Shown here: in pieces, positions 41,901 through 55,573 of the stretch | How positions within the stretch are numbered: the stretch's first letter is position 1 | How the letters are laid out: each line of letters opens with the position of its first letter | Source: Microglena sp. YARC | Taxonomy: Eukaryota; Chlorophyta; Chlorophyceae; Chlamydomonadales; Chlamydomonadaceae | Length of the DNA: 64,000 nucleotides | NCBI GenBank assembly: GCA_022414725.1 | Contig: CM039466.1 | Span: forward strand, 37,350,392-37,414,391 | Direction: 5' to 3' | Position numbers and translations under genes: made by a program | Notes under the pieces: generated by a model | The model's input: the letters and a program-made list of their open reading frames with translations, nothing else | What the model was told of the DNA's origin: nothing | Databases searched by the model: none

Positions 41901-43060
41901 TGCACTGCGCGCCCGCTTCGTCACCCATGATCATTTAATTCTACCCCCCTTGCTTCTTACTCCCATGCATCATTTATTCATACAAGAACCTCACTCCCCC
42001 CTTCTTCCACCCATGATCATTAATCTAAATCACTCCCAGCTTCTTCACCCATGATCAATTTAATTCTACAATAACGCTCCCCCTCTTCTTTCACCCAATT
42101 AATGATCATTTAATTCTAACAATACCCTCACTCCCCCGGCTCTTCCACGGCCTATTGAATCTTCAAGACCTCACCCCCCTGCTCTTGAATCATTTAATTC
42201 TACAATAACCTCACCCCCCGCCTTCTTCACCCCAAATGATCATTTTATTCTACAATAACCTCACCTCCCCCCGCCTTCTTCACCCCCATGATCATTAATT
42301 TCTACAATAACCTCACTCCCCGCTTCTTCACCCATGATCATTGTTAATTATACAATAACCTCACTCCCCCGCTTCTTCCACCCATGATCATTTAATTCTA
42401 CAATAACCTCACTCCCCCGCTCTCTTCACGCCGATGAATCATTAATTCTACTAATACCCTCCCCCCGATTCCTTCTCACCAATCATAGCATCATTTAATT
42501 CTACAATAACCTCACTCCCCCCGCTCTTCAGCCCATGATCATTTGTAATTTACAATAACCTCAGCTTCCCGCTTCTACACCAGATCAATATTATTCTAAC
42601 AATAACCTCACTCCCGAGCCCTTCTTCACCCATGATCATTTAATTCTACAATAAACCTCACTGCCCCCGCTTCTTCACCATGATCATTTAATTCTACAAT
42701 AACCTCACTACCTCAGGGCCGCTTCTTCACCCCATGATCATTTAATTCTACAATAACTCACCTTACCCCCCACTCTTATCCGATACGCCTCACCCATGGA
42801 TCATTTAATTCTACAATAACCTCACTCCCCGCTTCTTCACCCATGATCATGAAATTGTACCAATAAACCTCACTGCTCCCCTCTACTTCACCATGATGAT
42901 CATTTAATTCTAAACACAATAACCTCACTCCCCCGCCCTGAGCCGCCTATATATATTACAAAGAACTCACTCACCAGCCTCTCCCCCATGATCATTTAAT
43001 TCTTAGCAATAAGCCGTCACCTCCCCTTCTCACCTCATGATGCAATTGAATATCCACGAA
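35915..43060. repeat. 47-bp satellite, ~150 copies, 7.1 kb
   Basis: Unit CTCACTCCCCCGCTTCTTCA plus CCCATGATCATTTAATTCTA and CAATAAC. Units are almost identical from 35.9 to about 39 kb. From 39 kb, and strongly from 40.7 kb, one-base insertions and deletions multiply, and the last 2 kb is badly scrambled. There are no spacers between units, so it is not a CRISPR array. No open frame survives in it. Confidence 0.97.
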
Positions 43061-45315
43061 GGTAACCACAAGCTTCTCACGAGCATGTATATTTAATTCT
43101 CAAATCCATATAACTCACCCCGGCAATACCTGTAATATGACGACTTTGAGTTACTCCTTTCCCTTGTACCTTGCATGGCTGGTTTTGAACTACGCCTGAC
43201 CACCACACACACCCGCTCTGGCACTGAATACCTAGCCATACAACATCTGTATGTTGTCTTCTGTTTAGCGGTTTTGCGCTATTGAGCACCGTGTACATTG
43301 CCCCATTCTCAATCCCTACGACCTAACCGCTATGCTGTTTGCACTATGCCTGTGTGTCCGCCCTGTGATTAATCTACAATCTGTGTACCATAAAAAGTTG
43401 TCTGTCTTCTGGTCCTGTCTGCTGTATTGGGTTGTTTGCCTATTGAAGAACACCACGATTTGCCCCATCTCGCATTCCCCATGGTACTCAGCCCCTGCAT
43501 GCGTGTGACATGCGCTGTGTGCTCTACCCTGTGTAAAAATGCTACCGATCTGTGCACCATACACCTGTAACTCGCCACACAACCTATCTATCTTCCTGAT
43601 GCTGTCTGGTATTGGTTTTGCCCATTGAAGACACACATGTGCCCCCTTTGCGAATTCCTCATTCCAAGACTCTAAGCCTGCATCTTTAACATATGTCCTT
43701 GTGCTCTGACACTGTGTATAATGCTAAACATCTCTGACATGCACCTTGTATGTATGTATGTATGTATGTCCGGTCTCAACACACACACACCACACACTCT
43801 GGTGACTATAGTCCTGGTGGTTCTGCCCCTGTGTAACATGTTACCATCTGGCACCAACACCTTGTCTGTCTTTCCTGGTTTTGTCTGTCTGTCTGCTGTC
43901 TGTCTGTCTGTCTGTAATGGTTTTGCCCTACTTGACAACACCACATCTTGGCCCCATTTCCTCATTCTCCGGCCATGACCTCCTACCAGCATGCTGTTAA
44001 ACTCTATTCCTGCGTTGCTCCATCTGACCACTCGTGTATAATCTTAAGACCCATTATTTGGTGCACATAGCATCCTTTGTCTGTCCTGTCCTGTCATGTC
44101 TTCTGTATGATATTGGGTCTGCCCACTTTGAAACACCACATTCTGCCTCCATTCCCTCATATATCCTTACGACCCCACCTGCAATGCTGTGACTAGTCCG
44201 TGTGATCGCTTCTGACCTCGTTAACACATGCTACCATCTTGCACATACACCTAGTCTGTCCTGTCCTGTCTGTCTTCTGTAGTCACACACAGAGCTACAC
44301 ACACAACTATTGAAAGCACCACATTTGCGCCCATTTCTCTCATTCCCAATGACCTCTCTACCGCAGCAATGCTGTTAACTTTGTTCCTTTGCTGCTCTGA
44401 CACTGTGATATACATGCTAACGGAACCATGGACACACTTTTATGTATGCTTCTGTAGAAGCCGGTCTTCCTAGCTCGCATGGCGTTGACTATGTCCTTCT
44501 GTTTCCTGGCCCTGTGTAACATGACTAACCCATCTGTGCACCATATCACCGTTGTCTTCATGTCTGTCTGTGCTGACTTCTGTCTGTCTGTCGTCTGTAT
44601 TGGACGTTTGTTGCCCTATTGAAAACACCAATCTTTGCCCGAATTTCCGCGCATTACCCCATTGACCCCTCAGACGCCGTGCATACTGTTTGACCTATGT
44701 CTGTATGGCTCTGACACTGATGTACACATGCTCCCACCTAGTATTGTTTGCCCATCACCTAGTATGTATGACACCACGCTGATGTCGGATCTCCTACCCG
44801 CTGCTGTTGACTAGTCCTGTGTGTTCTCCCCTGTGAACATAACTACCATCTGTGCAAACATTACACCTTGTCTGTCTGTCTGTCTGCTGTCTGTCTGTCT
44901 GTCTGCTGTATTGTTTTGCGCCTATTGAAACACCACATTTGCCCCATTCCCCATTCCCTATGACCTCCCACCTGCATGCTTTGACTATGTCCTGTGTGTT
45001 CTGCCCCTGTTAACATGCTACCATTTGTGCAACCAGTACACCTTGTCTGTCTGTCTGTCTGTCTGGTCTGTCTTCTGTCTGTCTGTTATTGCCGGTTTTG
45101 CCCTATTTAAAACACCCACATTTGCCCATTCCTTCATCCCCATGACCTCCTTCCGCATGCTGTAACTATTCCGTTCTCTGACACTGTGTATAATGCTAAC
45201 ACTCTGCACATGCTACCTTGTATGTATGTATTAAGCCGGTCTCCTACCCGTCATGCTTACATTCCTGTGTGTTCTGCCCCGTGCTAACATGTTACCATCT
45301 GTGCACCATACACCT

Positions 45316-45347
<32 letters not shown>

Positions 45348-45500
45348 GTCTTCTGCCTGCCTGTCTGTCTTCTGTATTAGTTTTGCCCTATTGAAACCAC
45401 CACATTCCCCATCCTCATCCCCATACCTCCTACCTGCATGCGTTAAACTATGTCCTGATTGTGCTATGACACGTATAGCATAGCTAACAATCCTCTCGGG
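43061..45500. repeat. ~250-bp noisy repeat with TGTC microsatellites
   Basis: About nine units carrying CCTACCTGCATGCTGTT-AC, GTGTGTTCTGCCCCTGTG, AACATGCTACCATCTGTGCA, a (CTGT)n run, GTTTTGCCCTATTGAAAACA, CCACATTTGCCCCATTCCC and TCATTCCCATGACCTCC. The differences are mostly single-base indels. It ends at the assembly gap. Confidence 0.8.
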
Positions 45501-46500
45501 NNNNNNNNNNNNNNNNNNNNNNNNNNNNNNNNNNNNNNNNNNNNNNNNNNNNNNNNNNNNNNNNNNNNNNNNNNNNNNNNNNNNNNNNNNNNNNNNNNNN
45601 NNNNNNNNNNNNNNNNNNNNNNNNNNNNNNNNNNNNNNNNNNNNNNNNNNNNNNNNNNNNNNNNNNNNNNNNNNNNNNNNNNNNNNNNNNNNNNNNNNNN
45701 NNNNNNNNNNNNNNNNNNNNNNNNNNNNNNNNNNNNNNNNNNNNNNNNNNNNNNNNNNNNNNNNNNNNNNNNNNNNNNNNNNNNNNNNNNNNNNNNNNNN
45801 NNNNNNNNNNNNNNNNNNNNNNNNNNNNNNNNNNNNNNNNNNNNNNNNNNNNNNNNNNNNNNNNNNNNNNNNNNNNNNNNNNNNNNNNNNNNNNNNNNNN
45901 NNNNNNNNNNNNNNNNNNNNNNNNNNNNNNNNNNNNNNNNNNNNNNNNNNNNNNNNNNNNNNNNNNNNNNNNNNNNNNNNNNNNNNNNNNNNNNNNNNNN
46001 NNNNNNNNNNNNNNNNNNNNNNNNNNNNNNNNNNNNNNNNNNNNNNNNNNNNNNNNNNNNNNNNNNNNNNNNNNNNNNNNNNNNNNNNNNNNNNNNNNNN
46101 NNNNNNNNNNNNNNNNNNNNNNNNNNNNNNNNNNNNNNNNNNNNNNNNNNNNNNNNNNNNNNNNNNNNNNNNNNNNNNNNNNNNNNNNNNNNNNNNNNNN
46201 NNNNNNNNNNNNNNNNNNNNNNNNNNNNNNNNNNNNNNNNNNNNNNNNNNNNNNNNNNNNNNNNNNNNNNNNNNNNNNNNNNNNNNNNNNNNNNNNNNNN
46301 NNNNNNNNNNNNNNNNNNNNNNNNNNNNNNNNNNNNNNNNNNNNNNNNNNNNNNNNNNNNNNNNNNNNNNNNNNNNNNNNNNNNNNNNNNNNNNNNNNNN
46401 NNNNNNNNNNNNNNNNNNNNNNNNNNNNNNNNNNNNNNNNNNNNNNNNNNNNNNNNNNNNNNNNNNNNNNNNNNNNNNNNNNNNNNNNNNNNNNNNNNNN
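45501..46500. other. Assembly gap (1000 N)
   Basis: Exactly one thousand undetermined bases, probably a fixed-size placeholder. Frames crossing it are meaningless. The repeats on the two sides differ, so the true length is unknown. Confidence 0.99.
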
Positions 46501-49500
46501 ATAGCGTCTCGCCGTAAGAGTCTCTTTCAGCCGGACCCACGACTTGCCTGTGTGCCCCCCCCACACACCCAACCCACACGCCTCTCCCCCCAAAAGTCTC
46601 TTTTTTCCAGCGGTCCCAAGACCATGCACCCCTGAGCACACCCACACACCCCACACCCACACCCCACCGGCCACTCCCCCCTATAGCAGTCTGCTTTCCA
46701 GCCGGACCACGGACCTGGCACCCCTTCCCCCCCCCACACCCCCACACCCACACGCCTCTCCCCCCAACGAGTCTTTTCCCAGCGACCCAAGACCTTGCAC
46801 CCCTCCCCCCACACACCCACACCCACACCCGACACACCCGACTACCCACACGTCCTCTCCCCCCTAAGGTCTCTTTCCAGCCGGAGCCACGACCGTGGCA
46901 ACCTCACACCCAGCCCACCCCCTCCCCACCAAATCGGTGAGTCTCTTCCCAGCCGAGCCTAGACCCTCGGCACCCCCCCCCCCCCACACATCCACACCCA
47001 CACTCGCCTGCTCCTCCCTGACATCTCTATCCCGCCGGACCCACGACCTGGCGACCCACGCTCCCCCCCTACACACCCACACCCACTGGCTCTTCTCCCC
47101 CCTAAGAGTCTCTTCCCAGCGGACCCACGACTGGCACCCCTCACACCCACCACAACAATCACACGCCCTCCCCCCTAAGAGTCTCTTTCCAGCCGGACCC
47201 CACGACCTGGCACCCCCCCGCACAACACCCACACACGCCTCTCCCCCAAGAGTCTTTCCAGCCGGACCCAAGACCTGCACCCCTCACAGGACCCACACCC
47301 AACACACACACCCACACGCCTCTCCCTCCCTAAGAGTCTCTTTCCGCGGACCCACGACCTGGCAACCCCACTCCCCCCCACACACCCACACCACTCTCTC
47401 CCCCCAAGAGTCTTTTTCCCAGCGGACCCAGACCTGACCCCTCACACCCACACACACGCCACACCACACACCCTTCCCCTTAAGAGTCTCTTCCAGCCGG
47501 ACCCACGACCTGGCCCCCTCCCCCCACACACCCACACCACACGCCCTCCCCCCAAGAGTCTTTTCCCCAGCCGGACCCAAACCGGCACTCCCTCCCCCAC
47601 ACACCCACACCCAACCCCACATCACCACACCCACACGCTCTCCCCCTAAGAGTCTCTTTCCAGAGGACCGAACGACCTGGCACCCCTCACACCCACACCC
47701 CTCCCCACAAGGAGTCTCTTCCCGCCGACAAGACCTGGCACCCACCCCCCACAGCTACCCACACCCAGCACGCCTCTCCCCCCTAAGAGTCTTTTCGCAG
47801 CCGTGACCCACGACCTGGCATACCCCTCCCCCCCACACACCACACCACACATGCCTCTCCCCCTCCTAAGAGTCTCTTCCAGCGGACGCCACGACCTGGC
47901 ACCCCTCACACCCAACACAACAACCAATCACCACGCCTCTCCCCCTAAGAGTCCTTTTCCAGCCGGAAAAAAACCCCCCCACGACCTGGCACCGCCCTCC
48001 CCCCACATCACCCACACCACACCCTTCTCCCCCTCAAGAGTCTTTTTCTCCAGCTCGGTGACCCAAGACCTGGCCCCCTCCCCCTCCCCAACATCCACAT
48101 GCTCTCCCTAAGATCTTTCCCCGGCGGGACCCAGACCTACGCACCCCTCCCCCCCTCCCCCCCAACGCCTCTCCCCCCAAGAGTCTTTTCCCAGCCGGCC
48201 CAAGACCTGGCACCTCACACTCGACACACCCACACACCCACACCCACACGCCTCTCCCCTAAGAGTCTCTTTCCAGCCGGACCCACGACCTGGCACCCCT
48301 CCCCCCACACACCAATCCCACACGCTCTTCCCCAAGAGTCCTTTTCCCCAGCCGGGACCCAAGACCGGCACCCCTCACATTGGCCCACACACTCAGACAC
48401 CCACACCACACACCTCTCCGCCCCTAAAGAGTCTCTTCCAAGCCGGACCCGACCTGGCACCCTCCCACCAAACACCCACACCCAAATCGCCTCTCCCCCA
48501 AGAGTTTTCCCACAGCCGGTTACCCAAGACCTGGCCTCCCTCACACCACACACCCACACCCACCCCACGCCTCTCCCCCCAAGAGTCCTCTTTTCAGAGA
48601 ACCGGACACGGACCTGGCACCCCTCCCCCCCATACACCCACACCCACACGCCTCTCCCCCAAGAGTCTTTTCAGGGCCCAAGACTGGCACCCTCACCAAT
48701 CCCACAACCACACCAGACCGCTCTCCCCTACCAGCTCTCTTTCAGCCGCACCCACGCACTCTGACTCCCACACACCACACCCACACGCCTCTCCCAGAGT
48801 CTTTCCCACCAGACCAAGACCTGGCACCCCTCACACCCCAACACCTCACACCTCACACCCACACGCCTCTCCCCTAAAGAGTCCTCTTTCCAGCCGGACC
48901 CACGACCTGGCACTCCTCCCCACAACACCCCACACCCACACGTCTCCCGCCCAGTCCCTTTTCTTAGCCGACCCAAGACCTGGCCCCCTCCCCCCTCCCC
49001 CACATCCACACGCCTCTCCCCTAAGAGTCCTTTCCCCGGCCGACCCAAGACCTTAGAACCCTCCCCCCTCCCCCCCACAATTCGCCTCTCCCCCAAGAGT
49101 TTTTTCCCAGTCCCGGACCCAAGACCTGGCAGCCCCCTCACACTCACAACATCCCACCACACCCACAACACAGCACTCCCCTAGATCCTTCCAGCCGGAC
49201 CCACGACCTGGCACTCTCCCCACACACCCACCACCCACAACGCGCTCTCCCCCAGGTCTTTTCCCAGCCGGACCCAAGACCTGGACCCCTCACACCACAC
49301 ACCACACACCACACCCACAAACGCCTCTCCCCCTAAGAGTCTCTTTCAGCCGGACCACGACCTGGCACCTCTCCCCCCACAGCCCCACCCACACGCGTCT
49401 CTCCCCCAAGAGGTCCTTTTCCCAGCCGGACCCAAGACCTGGCACCCCTCACACCCACACACCCACACCCACACCCACACGCCTCTCCCCCCTAAGAGTC

Positions 49501-50575
49501 TCTTTCCAGCCGGACCCACGACCTGGCATCCCCCCCCACACACCACACCCAACGCCTCTCCCCCCAGAGAGTCTTTTCCCAGCCGGACCCAAGACCTGGC
49601 ACCCTCACACCCACAACCACACCGCACGACCCATCACGCCTTTCCCCTATAGAGTCTCTTTCCACGACCCACGACCTGCACCCCTCACACCTCACACCCC
49701 TCCCACAGGATCTCTTCTTCCCAGCCGGACCAAGACTGGCACCCCACCCCCCCACCACCAACCCAATCGCTCTCCCCCCCTTAAGAGTCTTTCTCCAGCA
49801 AGGACCCACGACTGGCAGCCCCTCCGCCTCCACACACCGCCACACCCACACGCCTTCCCCCAAGAGAGTCTCTTCCCAGCCGACCGACGACCTGGCACCC
49901 TCACATCCCACACAACACAATCACACGCCTCTCCCCCTAAGAGTTTTTCCAGCCCGGACCGACGACCTGGCAACCCTCCCCCTCCACACACCACACCACA
50001 CCCTTCCACAAGGAGTCGTCTCCCTGGACCCACGACCTGGCACCCCTCCCCCCCCCCACACACACACCACACCCCTCCCCCCACCCAAGGAGTCCTTCCT
50101 AGCTGACCCAAGACCTGGCACCCCTCCCCCCACACACCCACAACCCCTCCCCACAAGGAGTCCTTTTCCAGCTGGGACCCATGACCTGGCAACCCTCCCC
50201 CCCACACACCACACCACACGCGCTCTCCCCCCTAAGAGTCCTTTTTCCAGCGGACCACGACTGGCACTCCTTCCCGCCCCCACACACACATCCCACAACG
50301 CCCCTCCCCCCTGATAGAGTCTTTTCCCAACCGGACCCACGACCTGGCACCCCCACCACACACCCACACGCCACACCCCTCCCCACAAGGAGTCTCTTCC
50401 CAGCTGGACCCACGACTGGCACCCACGCCCCCCACAAGCCCATCACCCACACCGTGGCGTCCCCCAAGGAGTCTCTTCCTAGCTGGACGCACACCTGGCA
50501 CGCTCACCCCCCACACACCACCCCACACCCTCCCTACTAGGGAGGTCTTTCCAGCCGGACTCAAGACCTGCACCT
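46501..50575. repeat. ~75-bp noisy C-rich repeat, about 55 copies
   Basis: Unit ACACCCACACCCACACGCCT, CTCCCCCCTAAGAGTCTCTT, TCCAGCCGGACCCACGACCT and GGCACCCCTCCCCC. Copies differ by many one-base indels and homopolymer changes, as in uncorrected long reads. All frames on both strands are artefacts. Confidence 0.92.
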
Positions 50576-50945
50576 AGTGCTAACGGCTAGAACTACGTAG
50601 CTTGAGGAATCTGGCGGGGATGAATTCGAGTCGTGTCCATCTGCCACCCATGGGACTCCACCTCTATCTGGTCATGCTTCGGGCCCAAATTCCCACAAAC
50701 ACACAACAAACACACACCACGATATCACTGCACACATAAACCACATGCACACACACATGCCCCCCCCCCTAGGAGTCTCTTTTCCCAGCCTACCCAGACC
50801 CTGGCACCCAGCGCTTAGTAGCTAAGCGGCTAGACTACGTAGCTGAGGAATCTGGCGGGGATGATTCAAGTCGTGTCACACTGCCACCCATGGACTTCAC
50901 CTCTACTGGTCACACTTCAGGCCCCAATTCCCTACTGGTGTGTAT
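50576..50945. repeat. Two copies of a ~235-bp unit
   Basis: ACGGCTAGAACTACGTAGCT-GAGGAATCTGGCGGGGATGA and CTGCCACCCATGGGACTCCA occur at 50582-50690 and 50818-50930, the last units before the C-rich array stops. Confidence 0.75.
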
Positions 50946-51590
50946 GTTTATCATTGCATGTTATTCGCTACAGGTGTGTAAGTATCATTGTCATTTATTC
51001 GCTACAGGTGTGTATGTAATATCCTACATTAACATTGATTGTATTTGCAATTACATTGCATTGCATCACATCAGCAGAACATCGCACTGCATCACATCAG
51101 ACCCCCATTACAATACATTCACATCAATAAGTCCACATCACATCACAACAATTTGCAGTTACAATACATTACATACATTACAAGACATTACGATACATCA
51201 CATCAAATAAATTCACATTCACATCTCAGTGAATAACATTTAATTACAATTTTGCAATCAGCATCACATACAACAATCACAATAAATAACAATTATAATA
51301 CATCACATCAAACTTAATGTCACATCACAGTCACAGTAATTTTGCATTGCAATAACATTACGATAATTACACTATCATTATCAATACAATACATTAAATA
51401 TCATTGCAAAATATCATTACAATACATTACAAATACATTATCAATACACTAAATATCATTACAATACATTACAAATACATTACATTACAACACATTACAA
51501 ATACATTACAATACTTCAATACTTTACATCAAATAAAGACTCAATCGCAATATTTGTATTCAATCCAATTACAATTCATGAGCACCTAGG
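50946..51590. repeat. AT-rich ACATTAC-type low-complexity DNA
   Basis: GGTGTGTATGT-ATCATTG-ATGTTATTCGCTACA is repeated three times at 50936-51020, then irregular CATCACATCA and ACAATACATTACAAATAC units follow. No coding signal. Confidence 0.7.
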
Positions 51591-52227
51591 ATTCTCGGTT
51601 TCGGCGGACGGGTTCAATGGTTATCATTCCTTGGACTGAAGAAGTGCTGGTTTCGGACATCCTACGGGCACTATAGTTGTCGCGTCGCTGTCAAATGCCA
51701 TCGGTAGCACTGCCAGGTAAGCTAGCAGCCCGGTTCTCCTGCGCCGTAAAGACAGGCTCCCTTAATAATACCATGGCCCCACAGGCCGTAAATAACGGGC
51801 TGTTGGGCGTCGTGGTGAGTGCGGGCTGGGGTCGCAGGGTGGGGCGGCGCGGGCTAATACACGCCCCACACGCACTACGGCGCTCAAGGTCCTATATCAG
51901 TTCCCCCTTGAACTCGCAACGTCTGAGAAAAGTTCCTATCTTACACCAATGGCTATGACCCTGCTTGCGTAGTAACCTCTCTTAGGCATCCCCCCCCCCC
52001 CCCCCCCCCACCCCCCCAACACCCCAACCACCCACATCCACCCACACACTCAAACCCCACCCGTAGGCCTCTTAGCACTGTCACCGGCCCATCGATGGGT
52101 GGGCTTCTCACCCATAGGCACAAAGAACGAATAAACGTAGCCGGTGCCCAGTCCCTTAATACCGCTCCTACGCCCCACCAACAGGCCTTTATCATTACTG
52201 AGCATCCTCTTTTTCAGGCAGGTTAAG
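51591..52227. mobile_element. Degraded tRNA-SINE tails; no gene recognised
   Basis: GGCTCCCTTAATAATACCAT-GGCCCCACAGGCCGTAAATAAC (51757-51795) and CAGTCCCTTAATACCGCTCC-TACGCCCCACCAACAGGCCT (52149-52188) are minus-oriented copies of the tRNA-SINE tail. A C run lies at 51989-52010. The rest shows no supported exon. Confidence 0.45.
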
Positions 52228-52365
52228 TAAAGATAACGCCTGGTGGGGCGTGGTTGTTAAGGGAGCCCCGTCGTATGGCGGGTGGGGAGCGGTCTCCTAC
52301 CTCAACTGGACAAGCTACCATCGCGGTAGACGACGACCTGCAACGCCAAAGCGTTAGCAATCCTA
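52228..52365 (-). mobile_element. tRNA-derived SINE, body and tail
   Basis: GATAACGCCTGGTGGGGCGT, AAGGGAGCCCCGTCGTATGG, CCTACCTCAACTGGACAAGC and CATCGCGGTAGACGACGACC match the reverse complement of 30450-30560. The B-box head is not clear here. Confidence 0.7.
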
Positions 52366-52765
52366 AGCACCTCAGGCAGGTTGAGACCATTTGTATACCA
52401 CTGCTTCTTTCCGTGCGACGTGCACCCATTCAGTCGCTGCATGGCGACACATGGGTCCGGCTAAACAGTCAACTAGTCGCACACACAGACACACAGACAC
52501 ACAGACACACAGGGACAACACACACACACACACACACATCACACACAGACACAGGTTGTAGCTTCCCTCCCATAACTATGGTCGCTGTCCATCACGAAGA
52601 AGAGGTCAAGGGGCAGCACTCACTTCCATATCAAACAGTCAGCTAGTCAGGAATTTAGAATGTTGAATTTAACCCCCAACCCCTAGGGCTCGCTGGGTCA
52701 GGGGGGCAGCGTGTCGCACTGGGGGTGCACCTAGTCGCTCAATTTTGCGCACACGTCGCAACAAA
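52366..52765. other. No gene recognised; CA/CAGA microsatellite
   Basis: 52475-52555 is an ACACAGAC microsatellite. The remainder has no recognisable content. Confidence 0.4.
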
Positions 52766-55462
52766 TTAAAACAGTGGTTAAGACATTTTCTCTATATATG
52801 AGTGTATATAGAGATAAACACAGGTTTATATATATGTATAAAAGTGCAAATAGAGATAAACACAGGTTTATATATATGTATAAAAGTGCAAATAGAGATA
52901 AACACAGGTTTATATAAATGTATAAAAGTGCAAATAGAGATAAACACAGGTTTATATGTATAAAAGTGCAAATAGAGATAAACACAGGTTTATATGTATA
53001 AAAGTGCAAATAGAGATAAACACAAGTTTAAATATATGTATAAAAGTGCAAATAGAGATAAACACAGGTTTATATGTACAAAAGTGCAAATAGAGATAAA
53101 CACAGGTTTATATATATGTATAAAAGTGCCAAATAGAGATAAACACAGGTTTATATATTGTTATAAAAAGTGCAAATATAGATAAACACAGGTTTATATG
53201 TATAAAAGTGCAAATAGAGATAAACACAGGTTTATGTCTAAAAGTGCAAATAGAGATAAACACAGGTTTATATATATAGTATAAAAAGTGCAAATTAGAG
53301 ATAAACACAGGTTTTATATGTCTAAAAGTGCAAATAGAGATAAACACAAGTTTATATGTATAAAAGTGTAGATCGAGATAAAACAGTGGTTTAGACATTT
53401 CTCTCTGTAAAAGTATACGCCAGATAAGATAAACAGTTTAGATATCTGTAAACAAGTTTGTAAATAGATACACACAGTGGTTCAGACATTTCTCTTTATA
53501 AACGTGCATACAGAGATAAGACAGGTTTATATATGTATAAAGTGTAAATATGTATAAAACAGTGGTTTAGACATATCTCTATATACAAGTGTACATAAAG
53601 ATAAAACAGGTCTGCACATGTATACGAGTTCAAATATAGATAAAACAGTGGTTTAGACATTTCTCTATAGACAAGTGTACATAAAGATAAAACAGGTTTG
53701 CACATGTATACGAGTTCAAATATAGATAAAACAGTGGTTTAGACATTTCTCTATATACAAGTGTACATAAAGATAAAACAGGTTTGCACATGTATACGAG
53801 TTCAAATATAGATAAAACAGTGGTTTAGACATTTCTCTATATACAAGTGTACATAAAGATAAAACAGGTTTGCACATGTATACGAGTTCAAATATAGATA
53901 ACACAGTGGTTTAGACATTTCTCTCTATAAAGTGTACATAGAGATAAAACAGGTTTATATGTGTACAAGTGCAAATAGATACCAAACATATTTATATTCA
54001 TATATATAAAAGTGCAAAATAGATATTCAAACAGTGGTTTAGACATTCCTTTATATAAAGGTGTATATAGAGATAAAACAGGTTTATATATATATTGTAT
54101 AAAGTGCAAATAGAGATCAAGCAGTGGTTTAGACATTTCTCTATATAAAGTGTATGTAGTGATAAAACAGGTTTCTATGTGTATAAAAGTGTAAATAGAT
54201 ATCAAACAGTGGTTTAGACATTTTCTCTATATAAAGTGATTATATAGAGATAAAACAGGTTTATATATATATATATATATCTATATATATATATAAAAGT
54301 GTAAATAGATATCAAACAGTGGTTTAGACATTTCTATATAAAGTGTATGTAGAGATATAAGCAGGTTTATATGTGTATAAAGTGTAAATGGATATCAGAA
54401 CCAGTGGTTAAGACATTTCTCTTATATAAAGTGTATATAGAGATTAAACAGGTTTATATATAGGGGTCGGCAATATGATATCATATGATATCATGTCATT
54501 AGATGATATCATATCATATGATATCATATGATATCATATAATGCCGGCGGTCTGAGTGGGTAACCTTGGCCTGGGCTATCATACAATATGATATTAAATC
54601 ATATGATTTGTGTATGATATCATATGATATCATACTCGTCTTTGGTCAACATCGTATGATTTGCCGTTCCCTATTTATATATATATGTATAAAAGTGAAA
54701 ATAGAGATCAAACAGGGGTTTAGACAATTCTCTAATATAAAGTGCATAACTAGAGATATAATAAACAGGTTTATATATATAATGTATAAAAGTGCAATAG
54801 AGATCAAAACAGTGGTTTAGACATTTCTCTATATAAAGTGCATATAGAGATAAAACAGGTTTATATAAATATGTATAAAAGTGCCAATAGAGATCAAACA
54901 GTGGTTTAGACATTTCTCTATATAAACATAGTATATATAAGAGATAAAACAGGGTTGCATATTTGTAAAAGTACAAATAGAGATAAACAGTGGTTTTGAC
55001 ATTTCTCTATATAAAGTGTATATAGAGATAAAACAGGTTTATATGTGTATACAAGTGCAAATAGATATCAAAAAGTAGTTTAGACATTTCTCTATATAAA
55101 GTGTATATAGAGATAAAACAGGTTTATATGTGTATAAAATTGCAAATAGATATCAAAAAGTAGTTTAGACATTTCTCTATATAAAGTGTATATAGAGATA
55201 AAACAGGTTTTTTTAATATGTGTATAAAATTGCAAATAGATATCAAAAATTAGTTTAGACATGTCTCTATATAAAGTGTATATAGAGATAAAACAGGTTT
55301 ATATGTGTATAAAATTGCAAATAGATATCAAAAAGTAGTTTAGACATATCTCTATAAAAAGTGTATGTAGATATAAAACAGCTTTTATACATATGTGTAC
55401 CAAAGCGCAAATAGAGAATCAAACAGGTTTTTTGTATATATATATTAGACATATATATATAA

Positions 55463-55504
<42 letters not shown>

Positions 55505-55508
55505 ATAC

Positions 55509-55539
<31 letters not shown>

Positions 55540-55573
55540 AAAAGTGCAAATAGAGATCAAACTGTTAGTTCAG
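52766..55573 (+). repeat. 2.8-kb AT-rich array of acceptor-like echoes
   Basis: 52790-53380 has about 12 units of AAGTGCAAATAGAGATAAAC plus ACAGGTTTATATATATGTAT. From 53380 the unit lengthens to about 85 bases and includes AAACAGTGGTTTAGACATTT CTCTATATAAAGTG. The candidate exon at 55574 begins in the same context (TTAGTTCAG/ACATTTCCTCT), so the units look like echoes of that acceptor. (TA)n microsatellite at 55436-55535. Confidence 0.75.
54461..54673. mobile_element. MITE family 2, copy 2
   Basis: 213 bp, ends TAGGGGTCGGCAATATGA and TTTGCCGTTCCCTA, full of ATGATATCATATGATATCAT palindromes. Perfect 8-base target duplication TTTATATA (54453-54460, 54674-54681). Confidence 0.88.

Noticed and set aside
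35915..43060. CRISPR-like array
   Set aside because: The 47-bp units are contiguous with no unique spacers, in a eukaryotic context.
45459..46849. Frames of 350-460 codons across the gap
   Set aside because: Made of N codons.
46544..50540. Many 60-220 codon frames on both strands
   Set aside because: Noisy ~75-bp repeat array with indels; no conserved frame between units.
51781..51958. Exon-like AVNNGLLGVVVSAGW that recalls ammonium-transporter motifs
   Set aside because: The sequence overlaps a degraded tRNA-SINE tail (CCCTTAATA..CCCCACAGGC), and no other transporter exon is nearby.
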